In this document: piece by piece, positions 1 through 6,543 of the stretch
Numbering within the stretch: position 1 is the stretch's first letter
Layout of the letters: every line of letters starts with the position of its first letter
From: Methanobacteriota archaeon
GTDB taxonomy: Archaea > Thermoplasmatota > Poseidoniia > Poseidoniales > Poseidoniaceae
Assembly: GCA_002697705.1 (NCBI GenBank)
Contig: NZXL01000040.1
Span: forward strand, 1 to 7,059
DNA length: 7,059 nt
Direction of reading: 5' to 3'
The notes under the pieces: model-generated
Seen by the model: only the letters and a program-made list of their open reading frames with translations
Database searches by the model: none
What the model was told of the DNA's origin: nothing
Translations under genes and position numbers: made by a program

Positions 1-33
1 CCCTTTGCAAATCTTAATCTTAAAATTATACAA
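1..33. other. AT-rich flank downstream of the lipoprotein gene
   Basis: This short AT-rich segment follows the TAA stop of the minus-strand lipoprotein gene. Read on the minus strand it has a run of four T (opposite positions 22-25) in an AT-rich context. That could act as a weak archaeal terminator, but it is too short to call. No gene is visible. Confidence 0.3.
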
Positions 34-1476
34 TTAATCTATCTCGAGGAAGATTGGTTCTGAAGAATCATCAGTTGTATAATCGCCAACTTGTCCATTG
101 ACATTTCTTCCCCAACATGATACGGATTTATCTTCAAAAACAACGCACGTATGGAAATTACCAAGGAACAAATTCTCAGGTTTTGCAACCCCGTCTAAGC
201 CAGAAACAGTCACAGGAGTAGACTCATGATTTGAAGGTGTATTGCCCAACTGTCCGTAGGTATTATTGCCCCAACAAACAATCTCCCAATCCTCTAAAAT
301 TGCGCAAGAATGATGTGTGCCAGCGGATACCTGTAAAGCGGTTCTATTGTTCCCGAAATCGATGGCCGCACGTTCAGTAAATGGGTCGGTTGCAGATTGT
401 GTATAACCTAGTCCACGTTGCCCAAAATCATTCCTTCCCCAACACATTACTGAACCGTTTTCAAGCAATGAACATGTATGATATCCTCCAACAGAAACAT
501 CTGTGACATTTGTTCCTTGATGTGGTATATGAGTAGGTGTTGAAATGTAGCTATTGGCGTTTGTTACGCCTTTCAATGCTTTGTAGCCCCAGCAGAATAG
601 TTCACCATCAGTTGTAACAACGCATGTAGCATGACCCCCTGCTCTAACAAGGGAAGCATTACTTCCGGAACTGAATTCTGGAACAGAATATGGAGTTGAT
701 ATCCCTATGGTTCCGTCGATTTCCCCATTGCCAATTTGACCGTATTCGTTGCTTCCCCAACAGGAAATCGATTGATCTGAGAGAAGTGCACACGTATGAT
801 AGTAGCCTGACGACAACAATTCGGCGGTTACATCTGGACCAAAGTTAAGCGTAGGCACAGGCACATATCGATCACTGTAAGTACCATCCCCAAGAGTCCC
901 ATCCTCATTGTAGCCCCAACAAGCCACGCTTCCGTCATCTAATATGGCGCAATTATGAAATCCACCAGCTGAAAGTTGTCTTGCCGTATGCCCGCCATAC
1001 AATGTAACATCAATAGGATTCACTCCGCCCGAGGCATTTCTGTATCCTACGCCGATTTGGCCATAGTAATTGTTCCCCCAACACATTACAGTGCCATCTT
1101 CTCTAAGCATACAAGTGTGCCACCCACCACCCGTTAATTGATCAACAGGCGATGTTTGATTTTCACAGTCCACATTGCAACAATCTTCAGGGTTACAAAC
1201 TCCATTATCTCCAGGTTCTCCGTTACAAACGTATGCCGTGTTATCCACTTCATTTTCACCTAATTTTTGATTGCCATCCAAATCAATACCTGATTCAATT
1301 TTCACTCCACCATAAGCACAATTCTCCCCGAACGGCTCATCAGTCATTTTGATTAATGAATTTGAGCCATTAACAATACTATCTGCCTTAGTTGAATCTT
1401 CTTCAGATGAAGATAAACAGCCAGACATAGGTGCAAGAATGAAGAGCATACTGACAAATAATAATCGTAACCTCAT
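34..1476 (-). CDS. RCC1-repeat surface lipoprotein (seven CWG repeats)
   Basis: Seen: a 480-residue protein with an N-terminal export segment (basic MRLR, hydrophobic residues 5-17) ending in a lipobox-like MSGC, so Cys20 would be the lipid-modified first residue of the mature protein. A Ser/Glu/Asp-rich tether follows. Residues about 48-86 form a small module (GENC, GG, G-D-D-N, E-V, YVCNG), a pattern common in Poseidoniales surface proteins. A Cys-rich linker follows (C94, C99, C100, C104). Residues about 115-475 hold seven RCC1-type repeats, each with the pattern GxxHxC, about 9 residues, then CWGxNxxGQxG. Seven repeats fit a closed seven-bladed propeller. Each repeat carries its own Cys pair, probably a disulfide. 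Repeat 4 lacks the GQxG tail. Role: RCC1 propellers bind proteins or other ligands; in an archaeal lipoprotein the partner is unknown, and guanine exchange activity should not be assumed. The start at 1476 is supported by the signal segment and by a TATA-like box centred 27 bases upstream. The fold is fairly sure; the function is not. Confidence 0.93.
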   Translation of the reverse strand: MRLRLLFVSMLFILAPMSGCLSSSEEDSTKADSIVNGSNSLIKMTDEPFGENCAYGGVKIESGIDLDGNQKLGENEVDNTAYVCNGEPGDNGVCNPEDCCNVDCENQTSPVDQLTGGGWHTCMLREDGTVMCWGNNYYGQIGVGYRNASGGVNPIDVTLYGGHTARQLSAGGFHNCAILDDGSVACWGYNEDGTLGDGTYSDRYVPVPTLNFGPDVTAELLSSGYYHTCALLSDQSISCWGSNEYGQIGNGEIDGTIGISTPYSVPEFSSGSNASLVRAGGHATCVVTTDGELFCWGYKALKGVTNANSYISTPTHIPHQGTNVTDVSVGGYHTCSLLENGSVMCWGRNDFGQRGLGYTQSATDPFTERAAIDFGNNRTALQVSAGTHHSCAILEDWEIVCWGNNTYGQLGNTPSNHESTPVTVSGLDGVAKPENLFLGNFHTCVVFEDKSVSCWGRNVNGQVGDYTTDDSSEPIFLEID

Positions 1477-1499
1477 ACAGGTGGAAGCGAGACCAGATT

Positions 1500-1506
1500 C
1501 AATAAA
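1500..1506 (-). promoter_or_regulatory. TATA-like box of the RCC1 lipoprotein gene
   Basis: The minus strand reads TTTATTG here, centred 27 bases upstream of the ATG at 1476. Archaeal TATA boxes lie about 26-27 bases before the transcription start, so the transcript would begin at or next to the start codon (leaderless). No Shine-Dalgarno-like sequence stands before the ATG, which agrees with this. The box itself is a loose match to the consensus. Confidence 0.5.
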
Positions 1507-1527
1507 CTATTCCTCAGCATAATCGCT

Positions 1528-1556
1528 TTCGGATAGGTTCAGAGGGTGTATCCGAA
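1528..1556. repeat. 8-bp perfect inverted repeat, possible operator
   Basis: TTCGGATA at 1528-1535 is the exact reverse complement of TATCCGAA at 1549-1556, with a 13-base spacer. It lies 22-50 bases upstream of the TATA-like box of the lipoprotein gene, where an archaeal activator or repressor could bind. It could also fold as an RNA hairpin in read-through transcripts from the upstream gene. The right arm overlaps the shorter repeat starting at 1555. Confidence 0.5.
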
Positions 1557-1575
1557 TACCCATTGCTCAGGTATT
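1555..1575. repeat. 6-bp inverted repeat overlapping the previous one
   Basis: AATACC at 1555-1560 pairs with GGTATT at 1570-1575 across a 9-base spacer. Its left arm shares two bases with the right arm of the 1528-1556 repeat, so the two hairpins compete or form a composite binding site. Six-base arms alone are weak evidence. Confidence 0.3.
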
Positions 1576-1708
1576 GTCAAATCAAAGGGCTTGCAGTGGG
1601 TCGATACAGACGCTACTCTTTGCTTCGACGGGTTAACAATTAGGGCTCTTTGTAATGTATGCGACAGATTTGTAAATTGATCAAGAATGAGTTAACTATT
1701 CCTTCTTG

Positions 1709-1721
1709 TTACAGCTTGTAA
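1709..1721 (-). repeat. Small palindrome just after the stop of the large surface gene
   Basis: TTACA at 1709-1713 and TGTAA at 1717-1721 flank a 3-base loop, 8-20 bases beyond the stop codon of the minus-strand gene. The position would suit a terminator or a 3' end mark. The 5-base AT-rich stem is weak and no long T run follows, so a terminator is not established. Confidence 0.25.
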
Positions 1722-1728
1722 TTGAATC

Positions 1729-4700
1729 TTAGTCAATGTTTTTCGTATTTTTCTGGACAAAAATTACAGCACAAAGGAAGGCCAATATCAAGGTGATTAT
1801 TGAGAACCCAGGAGTTGATTCAGAATCTTCAGAGTTCTCAATCAAACTTGAATCATCCGTGCTTTCAACCTGTGGGCTGATGTCTAAAATTACATCATTG
1901 CATCCATTGAGATCTTCAGGGCATAACATTCCGGGCCCGAGAATAATTTTCGTCCTGTCATCTACGGCGTCCTCATACCAATAACCACAGAGGTATTTTT
2001 CCTCGTCATAGCCATTTAAATTATATCGTGAATCACAGACATCGACAACCAATATATTGCTTTCAATTATTTTTTGTAAACTCGAATTACTAATTTCAGT
2101 GATGCTTTTTGTTAACCAAATAGCATTGTTGACCTCTGAGTTAGATGTTCTATCCAAATTGAAATTGAATCCGGTTATAGTTTGCCCAGCTTCCAGTGAT
2201 GCAAGCCCTTTATTATCCTCGTTTTCCACAAAATCTCCGATTTCAATGGATTTGGCTTCTATATTGACCTCCCCTTGAGAAATTATGTACATATTAACAT
2301 TGTTTGATAGGCTTGAGGAACATGTAGTCCATGGACCGGGATTTATGATCATTGAAATCGCTGGCGGGGTTGATGTACCCGAATTCCCTGGCATTAAAAT
2401 CCAATTAGTGCCTAAATGTGAAACTGCATCTCCTTGGAAATATCCTCCATAATTTGCCGTATTTGTATCCCAAGCCATGGGGTTTATGCACGTGCTTGAA
2501 GCACACATCCGCCATGTAGGGATAGTTACCGTGGCCCAAGTAAGAGGTATCTCAATAGAAGGCCAGTTTCCGTTGTTTGAATATTCAGAAATCCAGATAT
2601 TGCCATCCGGGCCAATGACAACGTCTCCTTCCGCATAAACTAGGGCTGAGTCATACAAAGTTGCTACTTCTGAGCAATTACAAATGATCCATCCAACGTC
2701 CCACATAGGAGGATAAAGAACACCAGGAGGCCATGGATTAATTACTCCCCCTCCGGGAGCTGTCGGATTATAATCCATCAACGAGATCCAAATTTGGCCA
2801 TTAACTGTAACTAGGTCGCCGATCATGTAGTTCGCCGCAACAGCCCAAGATAAATCCCATTCTCCTTCGATATTATTGTCTGATGATTCACACCAGTTAC
2901 ATGTCCTCCAATATTGATTAGGTCCTGGTGCATTACCTGCGGGCACAGGATAAATGGCCCAGTAAACTTCGTTGTTATGGACTACACCATCAAACTCGAG
3001 ATATGAAATTGAGGGATCATATTCCGGCAATCCCGGCATTAATTGGTCACAGGAACATTCAACCCAAGCTAAAACTGCAACTCCAATATCGCCAGGTTCT
3101 ATCGTGTTAGTTGGTCGTATGGAGATATAGAATTGATTTTCATAAGAGACCACGTCTCCTAAATCATATGGAGGTCCAGTGACCGTCCACATTGGCCAAT
3201 TATTGTTATCGTTTGCAGCCTCTTCACAAGGTGTCATAGTGTCCCCACAACCGTTCCAATCTAGACTGAACTCTGGACTTGCTCCACCCAAAGAGTTCGC
3301 AACTGTCAAACTCCAATAATCACCACTTCCAGCCGGACTTTCAACGATTTCATATTGCGTGTATGGTTGGTTTGCATCCCATATCTGCTGGCCTCCAAAT
3401 TGCCAAATTTGTGAACAATTGCATCTTGGGCTCCAAATATCCGGCTGATTTGGCCCCGGATCAGCATAAGTCGATACATCTTGTAAGGCCATCCAATAAT
3501 ATCCAGAATTTGCAGGGAATTCATAAATCTCGCCTGTAACGATTGTGTTGAGGGTTGTTTCATCCCACACGGGTCCTGTTTGACCACCAAATGATGCACA
3601 TTCAGTACCCACACATCTTTCCCAATATCGCCAATTATTGGGGTCATCTGGTATTTCATTCAAGCTGCTATCTAATGCTTGCCATAATTCGGTTGAGCCA
3701 GCAGGGTATTCGACAATCTGATACAAAGAATATGAAGTCGAAGGATCCCAAACTAGTGGGTTCGGAGATGCTACCCAGATTTCGTAGCATGTACAAGAAG
3801 GACTCCATATGTCTGGATTTGTTCCAGGATCTGGAATATTAGAATTGTTTTGTCCTAAAATAACCTGCCAATAAATTCCTGAATTATCAGGAAATTCATA
3901 TATTTCTCCTTGCGTAATAGTTCCAATTACTCCCGTTTCCCATACTGGACCGATACTACCATTGAAACCATCACATGGATTTGGGTTCGGAGATGAATAA
4001 TTCTGTACTAGCTTACCAAATACAGAATCTTTGGTACCATCAACGGCTCCATCCGTATCTTGATGCGATGATGAAAATATGGATTCGCCATCAAAACTTC
4101 CAGCGATATACGCGATATTATTTTGATCCAACGCACAGTCACGAACCTTTGAACTGCCTTGGTCAGGACCGGAAGTAACAACCCAATCCAGTTCACCAGT
4201 TTGCTGGTATTTAGCAACCCAAACGTCTAGGCTCCAATGCGTTTGTCCTTGCCATTGTGAATCAAAAAGAGAATTTGAATTCACTGAATCGATTGCACCA
4301 ACGTTAAATCCCCATCCACAAAGAAACACCTCTCCTCCTGGAGCAATGGATAATTCAACAGGGTAATTATCATGTCCGTCCATGACATCATACCAAATCA
4401 ACTCCCCATCACTGTTGTAATTTGTCAATGCAACCATATGGTTTGCACCGTTTGAGAAAGGACCAGAAATAACCCCATTGGTGCTTCCAAAACTAACTTG
4501 GTTTGTAATTTGAGTTGCTGCAATAAAATTCCCTGATGGGCTCACTTCGATATCTACGACAATTTCAAGATGGAACCCGAAATGTGAAACTGCCCATAAC
4601 CAATTTCCACTTGAGTCTAACTTCGCAATTAGTCCTTCATAAGAGTTGTACACAGTGTTAGAAGGAGTAGGAGAATTTACCAACGTTGTTGAGCCAAATT

Positions 4701-5562
4701 GAGCGCCGTCGCTATGCCTTCCGGAAATGTAAACATCTCCGTTTGAGTCTACAGAAATACCTCTTCCTCCGTCATGCGATGGCCCACTACTCGTTGGAAA
4801 TTGGGACCATGCCACATTTCCTGAGTAATCGAGTTTCATTACAAACAAATCTTTGGCACCAGGGTGATTTGCAATGTTAGCATTATGAACTACACCATTG
4901 ATTTCCATAGATCTGACATAGTCTCCAGTGACATAGATGTGTGATGAGTCTGAGGTTATGTCATAACCTCTTACATCAGAAGTTGAATGCGCACCAGAGT
5001 ATTCATTGGCCCAAACCCAGTTGCCAGAATCATCGAACACCGCAACCAATAGAGCCCTTATATTGCTAGGAGAAAGCGTTGTACTTCCGAATTGTGCAGT
5101 GCTTGTTCCATCAATATATCCTGAAATGGCATAATTACCATTATCCAATTCTGTTATCAATCCAATAGGGGCATCTAAACCAGTCCCTCCAGCAGTATTT
5201 ACCCAAGTTGCATCACCCTGAGAATCTAATTTGGCAATGAAAATATCTGCCATGCCTTGACTTGTATGCGTACATGTAGAACATGTGCCAAAATTTACTG
5301 TGCCGCTGAAATGCCCGGTTACCAAACTTTCACCATTCTGGTTAATCACAATCCCCCAACCATCGTCAGCGCCCGGAGAACCAAACGATGTGCTCCACTC
5401 CCAGTCAGAAACTGCTCTCCCTGATGTTTTGGAAAAATCTGACTGTTCCAGGGATTTATTTTCTTCTGTCAAATAATTCCCAAATGAAACTGCAAATAGA
5501 GACAAAATGATAATCAATGTGGTCGCCATATTTTTCATGATTTTTGATTCCTCACAAACCAT
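1729..5562 (-). CDS. Giant surface protein: propeller, nine Cys-bounded CBM-like modules, PGF anchor
   Basis: Seen: 1,277 residues. A hydrophobic export segment spans about residues 13-29. Residues about 50-525 hold seven propeller-blade-like repeats of the SBBP style, each closing with a pattern like AKLDxxGNWxW, with I-x-G-x-Y/F-x-G strands between. Residues 530-1081 hold nine tandem modules of 51-71 residues. They are rich in Trp and have the pattern Y-x-x-G/Y-D/I-V, then xYW, P-x-x-W-x-x-C, like chitin/cellulose-binding families CBM5/12. Residues 1082-1248 form an unrecognised domain with four Cys. The tail has STPGF followed by a hydrophobic segment and QKNTK, a PGF-CTERM-like anchor processed by archaeosortase in known cases. 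Inferred role: a surface-anchored adhesin or glycan-binding protein; no catalytic motif is visible. Start: ATG 5562 has a TATA-like box at the leaderless distance. ATG 5538 gives a more typical signal peptide (MKNMATTLIII) and has GAGG 11 bases ahead, so either may be used. Confidence 0.92.
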   Translation of the reverse strand: MVCEESKIMKNMATTLIIILSLFAVSFGNYLTEENKSLEQSDFSKTSGRAVSDWEWSTSFGSPGADDGWGIVINQNGESLVTGHFSGTVNFGTCSTCTHTSQGMADIFIAKLDSQGDATWVNTAGGTGLDAPIGLITELDNGNYAISGYIDGTSTAQFGSTTLSPSNIRALLVAVFDDSGNWVWANEYSGAHSTSDVRGYDITSDSSHIYVTGDYVRSMEINGVVHNANIANHPGAKDLFVMKLDYSGNVAWSQFPTSSGPSHDGGRGISVDSNGDVYISGRHSDGAQFGSTTLVNSPTPSNTVYNSYEGLIAKLDSSGNWLWAVSHFGFHLEIVVDIEVSPSGNFIAATQITNQVSFGSTNGVISGPFSNGANHMVALTNYNSDGELIWYDVMDGHDNYPVELSIAPGGEVFLCGWGFNVGAIDSVNSNSLFDSQWQGQTHWSLDVWVAKYQQTGELDWVVTSGPDQGSSKVRDCALDQNNIAYIAGSFDGESIFSSSHQDTDGAVDGTKDSVFGKLVQNYSSPNPNPCDGFNGSIGPVWETGVIGTITQGEIYEFPDNSGIYWQVILGQNNSNIPDPGTNPDIWSPSCTCYEIWVASPNPLVWDPSTSYSLYQIVEYPAGSTELWQALDSSLNEIPDDPNNWRYWERCVGTECASFGGQTGPVWDETTLNTIVTGEIYEFPANSGYYWMALQDVSTYADPGPNQPDIWSPRCNCSQIWQFGGQQIWDANQPYTQYEIVESPAGSGDYWSLTVANSLGGASPEFSLDWNGCGDTMTPCEEAANDNNNWPMWTVTGPPYDLGDVVSYENQFYISIRPTNTIEPGDIGVAVLAWVECSCDQLMPGLPEYDPSISYLEFDGVVHNNEVYWAIYPVPAGNAPGPNQYWRTCNWCESSDNNIEGEWDLSWAVAANYMIGDLVTVNGQIWISLMDYNPTAPGGGVINPWPPGVLYPPMWDVGWIICNCSEVATLYDSALVYAEGDVVIGPDGNIWISEYSNNGNWPSIEIPLTWATVTIPTWRMCASSTCINPMAWDTNTANYGGYFQGDAVSHLGTNWILMPGNSGTSTPPAISMIINPGPWTTCSSSLSNNVNMYIISQGEVNIEAKSIEIGDFVENEDNKGLASLEAGQTITGFNFNLDRTSNSEVNNAIWLTKSITEISNSSLQKIIESNILVVDVCDSRYNLNGYDEEKYLCGYWYEDAVDDRTKIILGPGMLCPEDLNGCNDVILDISPQVESTDDSSLIENSEDSESTPGFSIITLILAFLCAVIFVQKNTKNID
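3247..3600 (-). repeat. Second copy of a two-module unit (modules 3-4)
   Basis: This segment encodes residues 655-772. Its first half (GPVWDE, then TGEIYEFPANSGYYW, DPGPNQPDIWSP, RCNC) closely matches the same half of the neighbouring unit at 3613-3975. The second half shares YTQYEIVESPAG against YSLYQIVEYPAG. The DNA has drifted at many positions, so the duplication is not recent. Confidence 0.75.
3613..3975 (-). repeat. First copy of a two-module unit (modules 1-2)
   Basis: This segment encodes residues 530-650: GPVWE, then QGEIYEFPDNSGIYW, DPGTNPDIWSP, SCTC, followed by YSLYQIVEYPAG and the WxYWERC close. It pairs with 3247-3600 as a tandem two-module duplication. The odd and even modules of the unit differ from each other more than the two copies of the unit do. 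Confidence 0.75.
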
Positions 5563-5585
5563 ATAGTGTTTTGGTACGAATCTAG

Positions 5586-5592
5586 ATTTAAG
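5586..5592 (-). promoter_or_regulatory. TATA-like box of the giant surface protein gene
   Basis: The minus strand reads CTTAAAT. The CTTAAA core is centred 27.5 bases upstream of ATG 5562, the distance expected for a leaderless archaeal transcript. If translation instead begins at ATG 5538, the same promoter gives a 24-base leader containing GAGG. The same CTTAAA core occurs at the same distance before the plus-strand gene at 6544. Confidence 0.5.
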
Positions 5593-5603
5593 GTAAGCGT
5601 GTA

Positions 5604-5616
5604 CAAGAGTCTCTTG
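5604..5616. repeat. 13-base palindrome upstream of the TATA-like box, possible operator
   Basis: CAAGAG at 5604-5609 and CTCTTG at 5611-5616 are perfect reverse complements about a single central T. The site lies 12-24 bases upstream of the TATA-like box of the giant gene, where an activator dimer could bind. It is not found in the other gaps of this window. Confidence 0.4.
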
Positions 5617-5625
5617 GATACCAAT

Positions 5626-5642
5626 ACACCTGCCATGGGTGT
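5626..5642. repeat. Short hairpin between the HNH stop and the surface-protein promoter
   Basis: ACACC at 5626-5630 pairs with GGTGT at 5638-5642 around a 7-base loop. It lies 21-37 bases downstream of the HNH gene stop on the minus strand. It may form part of an end signal for that gene or of the regulatory region of the next one. The arms are short, so confidence is low. Confidence 0.25.
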
Positions 5643-5662
5643 TGAGGGGCCATCCGAAACCC

Positions 5663-6391
5663 TTACAAAATATCTAATCTACTAAAATCAGGTTCTGTAG
5701 GAATATAGTCTGGATTGTTCTTGATCATCATTCGATTACTTACTTCAATTTGTTTCAATTTATTTTCCCAAAAGTCATTCCACAGATCCGGTAAATCTCT
5801 CTTCACTAATGGTACTGAATGAACAACAATACGCTGGAATAAATATTGTTTATATATCCGTTCCTTCCAGTCATTGGGCATAGATGAAATTTGTTTTGGA
5901 GTTCGAATCCTTTTTCTCTTACTATCACCTTTTTTCTTCTTCCCCCCAATTCTTCCATCGCCATGAATTGTAACTCGAATTGGAAGCAATCCTCGTATCA
6001 TATCTGAAAATGCAATATTGCATGACCTACAGATCAATATTGAATTCGCTTCATTAGTTACTCCACCGAAATCCAGAGAAATTATATGTTCAACTGAGCG
6101 TAAATCCCAATCATATCGGATTTCTTTCTGATTTTCTCGAAAATCAACTAGGCAAATTGGGCAATTTACCCCCTCTAACCTATGGTGAATTTTAGTTAAT
6201 TTACTATGGCGGCGTTTATTTCTTGGCCGCCCCGATTCAATAAATTCAAGGATATAATCAATCTCATCATCGAAAACATGGTAGCTGTTCTTCAAATCAC
6301 CAGTACTCTTTGCAACATCACTCAATTCCCATTCGAGTAAATCATCAGTTGTCGGTAAGTACGGGAGCACAACAATCGTTTTCACCCACAT
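5663..6391 (-). CDS. HNH endonuclease domain protein
   Basis: Seen: 242 residues. The zinc-binding HNH core runs from C77-x2-C80, through E101-H102 followed by IISLDFGG, N113 and N116, to C121-x2-C124-N125. In this family a metal-binding His (here H102) and a downstream Asn/His pair form the beta-beta-alpha-metal nuclease site, while the four Cys hold a structural zinc. A strongly basic stretch follows (residues 151-164, KKKK and KRKRIR), suited to DNA contact. The N-terminal 70 residues and the Trp-rich C-terminal third are not recognised. No methyltransferase, intein or transposase motif is attached, so it may be a restriction or defence nuclease, a homing-type enzyme or a repair-type nuclease. 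It is divergent from the nuclease-like gene at 6544 and 100 bases upstream of the giant surface gene. No clean TATA-like box lies 27 bases before ATG 6391, so the start is less secure than the others. Confidence 0.85.
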   Translation of the reverse strand: MWVKTIVVLPYLPTTDDLLEWELSDVAKSTGDLKNSYHVFDDEIDYILEFIESGRPRNKRRHSKLTKIHHRLEGVNCPICLVDFRENQKEIRYDWDLRSVEHIISLDFGGVTNEANSILICRSCNIAFSDMIRGLLPIRVTIHGDGRIGGKKKKGDSKRKRIRTPKQISSMPNDWKERIYKQYLFQRIVVHSVPLVKRDLPDLWNDFWENKLKQIEVSNRMMIKNNPDYIPTEPDFSRLDIL

Positions 6392-6466
6392 TATTTGATG
6401 ATTATGCTAGGTTTTGCATCGGTCCCTTTGAAACGATTGGTGTTGAATGTATACCTATGGAAACAC

Positions 6467-6484
6467 GGGCGCCACATAGCGCCC
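6467..6484. repeat. GC-rich 6-bp inverted repeat
   Basis: GGGCGC at 6467-6472 and GCGCCC at 6479-6484 are perfect reverse complements around CACATA. All 12 arm bases are G or C in an otherwise AT-rich window. Its place between two divergent promoters suits a shared operator. It could equally be incidental if translation of the plus-strand gene starts at 6457. Confidence 0.4.
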
Positions 6485-6513
6485 TCCTTTGGCAACTTTC
6501 TACGAACGAACTG

Positions 6514-6519
6514 CTTAAA
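6514..6519 (+). promoter_or_regulatory. TATA-like box of the plus-strand nuclease-like gene
   Basis: CTTAAA is centred 27.5 bases before ATG 6544, the same core and distance as before the giant surface gene. This favours a leaderless start at 6544 over the upstream in-frame ATG at 6457, which has no comparable box at that distance. Confidence 0.4.
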
Positions 6520-6543
6520 CGGCTACGCAACATGCAATGTATC

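Larger units (their letters stand above)
1477..1728. other. 252-base intergenic region between the two surface-protein genes
   Basis: The gap lies between the stop of the 1,277-residue surface protein and the start of the RCC1 lipoprotein, both on the minus strand. The half next to the lipoprotein start holds the TATA-like box and the inverted-repeat cluster. The rest (about 1577-1708) shows no gene, tRNA or clear terminator; it has two GTTAAC palindromes (1632-1637 and 1691-1696) and scattered TTGTAA words. The gap length and the separate promoter suggest two transcription units and not a tight operon. Confidence 0.6.
2320..3975 (-). repeat. Array of nine Cys-bounded modules inside the giant surface protein
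   Basis: The cysteines at protein positions 530/590, 592/650, 655/714, 716/772, 779/836, 838/888, 891/961, 963/1020 and 1025/1081 open and close nine successive modules. There are no other cysteines in this stretch. Linkers between modules are one to six residues long; four of the eight are a single residue (C-x-C). Each module is Trp-rich with a central YW, IW or YI core, resembling CBM5/12 folds. The regular spacing suggests each module is stapled end to end by its own disulfide, giving a stiff rod. The CBM likeness is by motif; glycan binding is inferred. Confidence 0.75.
6392..6543. other. Divergent intergenic region between the two nuclease-like genes
   Basis: This gap separates the minus-strand HNH gene from the plus-strand gene if the latter begins at 6544. 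It holds an AT-rich part next to the HNH start, a GC-rich part (40 of the 75 bases from 6457 to 6531 are G or C) with a hairpin, and a TATA-like box for the plus-strand gene. The plus-strand reading frame stays open through it, so the part from ATG 6457 could instead be coding. Confidence 0.45.

Noticed and set aside
1152..1352. Plus-strand 66-residue open frame opposite the lipoprotein N-terminal region
   Set aside because: The minus-strand frame shows a signal, a Cys module and RCC1 repeats; the plus-strand product is His- and Gln-rich and without structure.
34..1476. Guanine nucleotide exchange activity from the RCC1 likeness
   Set aside because: The protein is an exported lipoprotein with Cys-paired repeats; nothing suggests a Ran-type partner outside the cell.
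1528..1600. GGTTCAGAGGG as part of a tRNA T arm
   Set aside because: No acceptor stem, D arm or anticodon arm can be drawn around it.
3306..3659. 117-residue open frame on the minus strand inside the giant surface gene
   Set aside because: It lies in a different frame of the duplicated module unit. The main frame has clear repeat and Cys patterns there, and this frame has no domain or signal.
2320..3975. CRISPR or satellite array, because of the repeated segments
   Set aside because: The repeats are diverged, codon-phased protein modules in one open frame, with no identical short direct repeats and spacers.
5663..6391. HNH gene as part of an intein, group II intron or transposon
   Set aside because: No splicing motifs, reverse transcriptase, terminal inverted repeats or target duplications are visible at its edges.
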